Positions 6,677 through 9,754 of a stretch of 9,754 bases of DNA are shown in pieces (position 1 is the stretch's first letter; the number at the start of each line of letters is the position of its first letter). Source of the DNA: Gammaproteobacteria bacterium. GTDB lineage: Bacteria; Pseudomonadota; Gammaproteobacteria; Pseudomonadales; Azotimanducaceae. The stretch covers positions 450 to 10,203 of the forward strand of contig DMUF01000242.1 of the NCBI GenBank assembly GCA_003476445.1, in the 5' to 3' direction. The notes under the pieces are model-generated. The model saw only the letters and a program-made list of their open reading frames with translations. It ran no database searches and was not told the DNA's origin. Both the position numbers and the translations under genes were made by a program.

Positions 6677-8935
6677 GTGCGCCTCGCTCTCTTTCTCGTT
6701 GCACTGCTCGCAGCCACTACGGCGGCGAGTAGAGACCTGCGCACCCCGGATCCTGAAGCGGATCCGGGTATACCGGCGTCCCGGGTTGCGAAGACGTCGT
6801 TCAAACTGCCGCCACATGCAGACGGCAGGCCGCGCGTGGTGCTCGTGCTTTCGGGCGGGGGCGCGAGGGGTGGCGCCCACATCGGCGTGCTGCGCACGCT
6901 CGAAACCATGAAGATTCCCGTGGATGCCGTGGTCGGCACGAGCGTCGGCGCGCTGGTGGGAGGGCTCTACGCCGCGGGGCTGAGCCCGGCCGCCATAGAA
7001 CGGATCGCGACGGAATCGGACTGGGTTGACCTCTTCAACGACGCACCCGGACGCAAGGCGTTCCGGATGCGGCACAAGCAGATTGATGACCGGCTGCTGG
7101 TCGGCGCTGCGTCAGGGATCGACAGCAAGGGGCTTCGGTTGCCCACCGGCTATCTGCATGGACACAAGCTGAAGGCGCTGTTTCGCCGCCACACGCTGCA
7201 GGTCGCCGACATCGAGGAATTCTCCGCGCTGCCCATTCCGTTCGTCGCGGTCGCCGCCGACATCGTATCCGGGGAACAGGTACTGCTCGAACGCGGCGAT
7301 CTGGCGGCAGCCCTGTTCGCAAGCATGGCCATTCCGGCAATCGTCGCGCCGCAGCGGATCGATGGACGTGTGCTGGTGGATGGCGGCGTCGCCAACAATC
7401 TGCCCGTAGACGTGGCGATCGCAATGGGCGCCGATGTCATTATCGCGGTAGATGTCAGCGCGCTCATGTACGCCCCGGAGGCGCTGTCCTCGATCCTGAC
7501 CGTGACCGACCAGCTCACGAACCTGTTGACCCGCCGCAACACCGAAATTCAGCTTACCCGCCTGCGGGCTAACGATGTCCTGTTGACGCCGGACCTGGGC
7601 GGGGCGTCCTCCCTGAACTTCTCGGATATGGGCAGTCTCATCACGGCGGGCGTGCGTGCCACCGAGTACCGCACCGTGGAACTCGCCCGGCTATCGGCAC
7701 CAGATCATGTCTGGACCGCCCATCGTACCGACCAGCGCCGACGCCAGCGCCGCACCGTGGATATTGCCGCGATCAGCGTGCAGCCGGCGGGCGCCGGGCC
7801 CGCAGGGCTCGCCGCTGAACAGCTCGAAGCCGAGTCGGAACTCGAACCAGGACGCCTGGACATCGATTCCATCCAGGCCAGTGCCGATCGTCTCTACGGG
7901 CTTGAGCTGTTTTCCGAGGTCCCGTGGCGCATCGACCAAGGCACCCTCGTCTTTGCGCCCGCGCGCAAGAGCTGGGGGCCGAACTACCTGCGCGCGGGGC
8001 TGGGCTTCGAGGATGATCTCGAAGGACGCAGCCACTACCGGCTCGCGCTGGCACTCACCGCAACCGAGATCAACGCGCTCGGCGCCGAGTGGCGCAGCCA
8101 CCTTTACATGGGTGACCGCCCCGAGCTCTCAACCGAGTTCCATCAGCCCTTCGGCGCCACGCGCGACTGGTACGTGCGTCCTTATATTTCCTGGCGCAGC
8201 TTCGCGCGCCCCATCTTCGAGGGCGAGGAACGGTTGTCCGATCAACGCATACGTCAGGGCATCGGCGGGCTGAGCGCCGGGCGCTACTTCGGCACGGCGA
8301 CCGATCTGCGACTGACCATCGAGAGCGGGCGCGGCAGCGTCGAGCGCCTCGTGGGCGATCCGGAACTGCAGGGCGGAGATGCAGACAGCGGGAGCGTCAG
8401 TCTGCACCTCGAGTATGACGGGCTGGACCATACTTTCTTCCCGCGCAGCGGCAGCACAGCGGCGCTGCGCTGGCGGCTCTCCGATGAATCTCTCGGCGCA
8501 AGCACCGGCTATGCCGCCTGGTCAGCAGAACTCGGGAGCGCGCTTTCCATCGGACCCCACACCGTGTTCCTGAACACCGCCTGGGATCGGGTCTATGAAA
8601 ACGCGGCGCCGTTCCATGAGGCGTTCACACTCGGCGGCTTCTTCCGACTCTCCGGTCTGCCAGTCGACGCACTCATCGGGCAGACGCGCGCGCTGCACCG
8701 AGCAGCCTATTACTACCGTTTACCGCGGAGCCCCTTCGCTCCGCTCTACCTTGGCGCAAGTCTGGAGGCAGGCGCCGTAGGCGACGATCAGGAAGCATTT
8801 GAACCGAATGCGCTGGACCTCGCCGGCAGCCTATTCCTTGGCATCGACAGCCCCATCGGACCGATTTACGTCGGCGGCGGGCTGGCGGAGGACGGACGCG
8901 GCTCGCTTTATATCTTTCTCGGATCACCCTTCTGA
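6677..8935 (+). CDS. PlpD-like patatin phospholipase with outer-membrane barrel (type Vd autotransporter)
   Basis: The domain order signal peptide, patatin lipase, POTRA and BamA-like barrel is that of Pseudomonas PlpD, where a phospholipase A is carried outside by its own outer-membrane barrel. The 752 residues begin with a signal peptide (RLALFLVALLAATTAA, cleaved near 16-18). The patatin domain spans about 50-330: oxyanion loop SGGGARGGAHIGVL (59-72), nucleophile Ser89 in GTSVGA, and Asp235 in DGG, completing the Ser-Asp dyad. A POTRA-like segment lies at about 370-440, then an amphipathic beta-rich barrel to the end. The last residue is Phe, the usual outer-membrane protein terminus recognised by BAM. 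The start is a GTG at 6677, the only start that keeps the signal peptide; the nearest purine run (GGGA, 6671-6674) is too close to be a normal Shine-Dalgarno. Translation may be coupled to gloA, which stops 16 bp upstream. Substrate and surface cleavage are not predictable here. Confidence 0.9.
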   Translation: MRLALFLVALLAATTAASRDLRTPDPEADPGIPASRVAKTSFKLPPHADGRPRVVLVLSGGGARGGAHIGVLRTLETMKIPVDAVVGTSVGALVGGLYAAGLSPAAIERIATESDWVDLFNDAPGRKAFRMRHKQIDDRLLVGAASGIDSKGLRLPTGYLHGHKLKALFRRHTLQVADIEEFSALPIPFVAVAADIVSGEQVLLERGDLAAALFASMAIPAIVAPQRIDGRVLVDGGVANNLPVDVAIAMGADVIIAVDVSALMYAPEALSSILTVTDQLTNLLTRRNTEIQLTRLRANDVLLTPDLGGASSLNFSDMGSLITAGVRATEYRTVELARLSAPDHVWTAHRTDQRRRQRRTVDIAAISVQPAGAGPAGLAAEQLEAESELEPGRLDIDSIQASADRLYGLELFSEVPWRIDQGTLVFAPARKSWGPNYLRAGLGFEDDLEGRSHYRLALALTATEINALGAEWRSHLYMGDRPELSTEFHQPFGATRDWYVRPYISWRSFARPIFEGEERLSDQRIRQGIGGLSAGRYFGTATDLRLTIESGRGSVERLVGDPELQGGDADSGSVSLHLEYDGLDHTFFPRSGSTAALRWRLSDESLGASTGYAAWSAELGSALSIGPHTVFLNTAWDRVYENAAPFHEAFTLGGFFRLSGLPVDALIGQTRALHRAAYYYRLPRSPFAPLYLGASLEAGAVGDDQEAFEPNALDLAGSLFLGIDSPIGPIYVGGGLAEDGRGSLYIFLGSPF

Positions 8936-8966
8936 GCCGATGCGGGCGGCAAGGGCGTATCCCGGC

Positions 8967-8972
8967 TACAAT
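8967..8972 (+). promoter_or_regulatory. Probable -10 element upstream of the downstream GST
   Basis: TACAAT differs from TATAAT at one position and lies 72 bp before the GST ATG. No recognisable -35 hexamer is found 16-18 bp upstream, where the sequence is G-rich. Transcription would start near 8979 and include the hairpin at 8988-9008 in the leader. Confidence 0.4.
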
Positions 8973-8987
8973 TTGCGCCCAGAAAAC

Positions 8988-9008
8988 GGGCGTGCTGCGA
9001 GCACGCCC
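8988..9008 (+). other. 9-bp perfect hairpin in the leader of the downstream GST
   Basis: GGGCGTGCT (8988-8996) and AGCACGCCC (9000-9008) form a perfect 9-bp GC-rich stem with a 3-nt GCG loop. It lies 53 bp after the patatin stop and 36 bp before the GST start. It is followed by atccccttc, not a T-run, so it is a poor intrinsic terminator. It could stabilise the 5' end of the GST mRNA, limit read-through from the patatin gene, or be an operator. Confidence 0.45.
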
Positions 9009-9044
9009 ATCCCCTTCAGAGCCGAGCGCAAGCGAGAGGAAACA

Positions 9045-9656
9045 ATGAAACTGATCAATTCCGTGGGCCCCAACCCCCACGTGGTCCGCATGTTCATGGC
9101 CGAACGCGGTATCACCCTGCCCATGGAGGACATCGACCTCATGGCCGGAGAAAATCGGCAGTCCGCCTTTCTCGCCAAGAACCCCTCAGGCCAGTCGCCC
9201 TGCCTGCTGCTGGACGACGGCAGCTACCTGAGCGAAATCACGGTCATCTGCGAATACCTCGATGAGAAGTTCCCCGGACCCTCTCTGATCGGCGCCAACG
9301 CAGAAGAGCGCGGCGAAGCCCGCATGTGGACGCGCCGAGTCGACCTGAATATCTGCGAGCCCCTGACTAACGGTTTCCGTTTCGCCGAGGGCCTCGCCTT
9401 GTTCAAGGATCGCATTGTCACTGTGCCCGAGGCGGCACCGGGGCTGAAGCGCATTGCGCAGGATCGGCTGCGCTGGCTCGACGGACAGATCGCGGGGCGC
9501 ACCTTCCTGTGCGGTGAACGTCTCACCCTGGCCGACGTACTCCTGTACTGCTTCCTCGCATTCGGCAACGCCGTCGGACAGCCCCTTAACCCAGAGTTCA
9601 CGCATGTCAAGGCGTGGTTTGACCGCATGGCGGCACGCCCCAGCGCCGCGGCATGA
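9045..9656 (+). CDS. Glutathione S-transferase family protein
   Basis: A second GST, 203 residues, unrelated at close range to the one at 1358-2170. The ATG at 9045 has a strong GAGAGGA ribosome-binding site ending 4 nt upstream. The thioredoxin-like N-terminal domain (about 1-80) contains NSVGPNPHVVRMFMAERGI (5-23), cis-Pro52 in GQSPCLLL and Glu64 in YLSEITVICEYL as a glutathione-binding residue. The helical C-terminal domain (about 88-203) includes FLCGERLTLADVLLYCFLAFG, the usual helix-capping Asp region. Many related bacterial GSTs as I know them have SPNP where this has GPNP (8-11), so the usual Ser is Gly and Ser6 is the nearest hydroxyl. The substrate is unknown. It follows the patatin gene by 109 bp but has its own likely promoter, and a strong terminator ends the unit. 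Confidence 0.88.
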   Translation: MKLINSVGPNPHVVRMFMAERGITLPMEDIDLMAGENRQSAFLAKNPSGQSPCLLLDDGSYLSEITVICEYLDEKFPGPSLIGANAEERGEARMWTRRVDLNICEPLTNGFRFAEGLALFKDRIVTVPEAAPGLKRIAQDRLRWLDGQIAGRTFLCGERLTLADVLLYCFLAFGNAVGQPLNPEFTHVKAWFDRMAARPSAAA

Positions 9657-9665
9657 TCTGTACAC

Positions 9666-9683
9666 TTGTGCTGTAACGCACAA
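9666..9683 (+). other. Small hairpin between the GST stop and the terminator
   Basis: TTGTGC (9666-9671) and GCACAA (9678-9683) form a 6-bp stem with a 6-nt loop (tgtaac), 10 bp after the GST stop and 9 bp before the terminator stem. It has no T-run of its own. It may assist termination or protect the 3' end. Confidence 0.35.
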
Positions 9684-9692
9684 ATTTCTCCC

Positions 9693-9719
9693 AAGGGGCC
9701 GCCAGGCCCCTTGTTTTTT
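9693..9719 (+). terminator. Rho-independent terminator after the downstream GST
   Basis: AAGGGGCC (9693-9700) pairs perfectly with GGCCCCTT (9705-9712) around the loop GCCA, followed by G and six T (9714-9719). This is a textbook intrinsic terminator 37 bp after the GST stop. It is the only strong one in the window. The remaining bases to 9754 show no gene. Confidence 0.9.
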
Positions 9720-9754
9720 CACGACATAGTGACATTCCACTGCCTAGACTGCCG

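Noticed and set aside
8799..9044. N-terminal extension of the downstream GST to 8799
   Set aside because: It runs through the end of the patatin gene in another frame; the ATG at 9045 has a strong ribosome-binding site and starts the GST fold directly.

Overview
The window is GC-rich and densely coded, with short gaps and genes on both strands. The families point to a Gram-negative, probably marine gammaproteobacterium, loosely Halieaceae-like: a TPR/sulfotransferase protein, an M48 lipoprotein peptidase, a GloA-type glyoxalase, a type Vd patatin autotransporter and glutathione S-transferases (GSTs). The lineage is inferred from gene content only; there is no rRNA, tRNA, CRISPR array, IS element or phage gene.

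Layout. (1) 1-943, minus: N-terminal part of a TPR protein, probably a TPR-sulfotransferase, cut by the left edge. (2) 999-1316, plus: small secreted protein of unknown function, divergent from the first. (3) 1358-2170, minus: a GST. (4) 2239-2943, plus: an SDR-fold protein carrying both diagnostic halohydrin dehalogenase motifs, divergent from the GST across 68 bp. (5) 3046-4437, plus: a HpaB / 4-hydroxybutyryl-CoA dehydratase superfamily protein that seems to lack the key residues of both named families. (6) 4446-6092, minus: M48 metallopeptidase lipoprotein with TPRs and a C-terminal beta-rich domain, ending 8 bp from gene 5. (7) 6241-6660, plus: gloA-like lactoylglutathione lyase. (8) 6677-8935, plus: PlpD-like patatin autotransporter, 16 bp after gene 7. 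(9) 9045-9656, plus: a second GST with its own probable promoter, a leader hairpin and a strong intrinsic terminator.

The most interesting part is 1358-4437. A halohydrin dehalogenase would convert vicinal haloalcohols to epoxides, or open epoxides with small anions, and the divergent GST could conjugate reactive epoxide or halide products to glutathione. The downstream HpaB-like protein could belong to the same pathway. Three glutathione-linked genes (two GSTs and gloA) lie within 8 kb. The joint pathway is inference from gene order; the halohydrin dehalogenase call rests on visible motifs. No wholly unknown multi-gene system was found.
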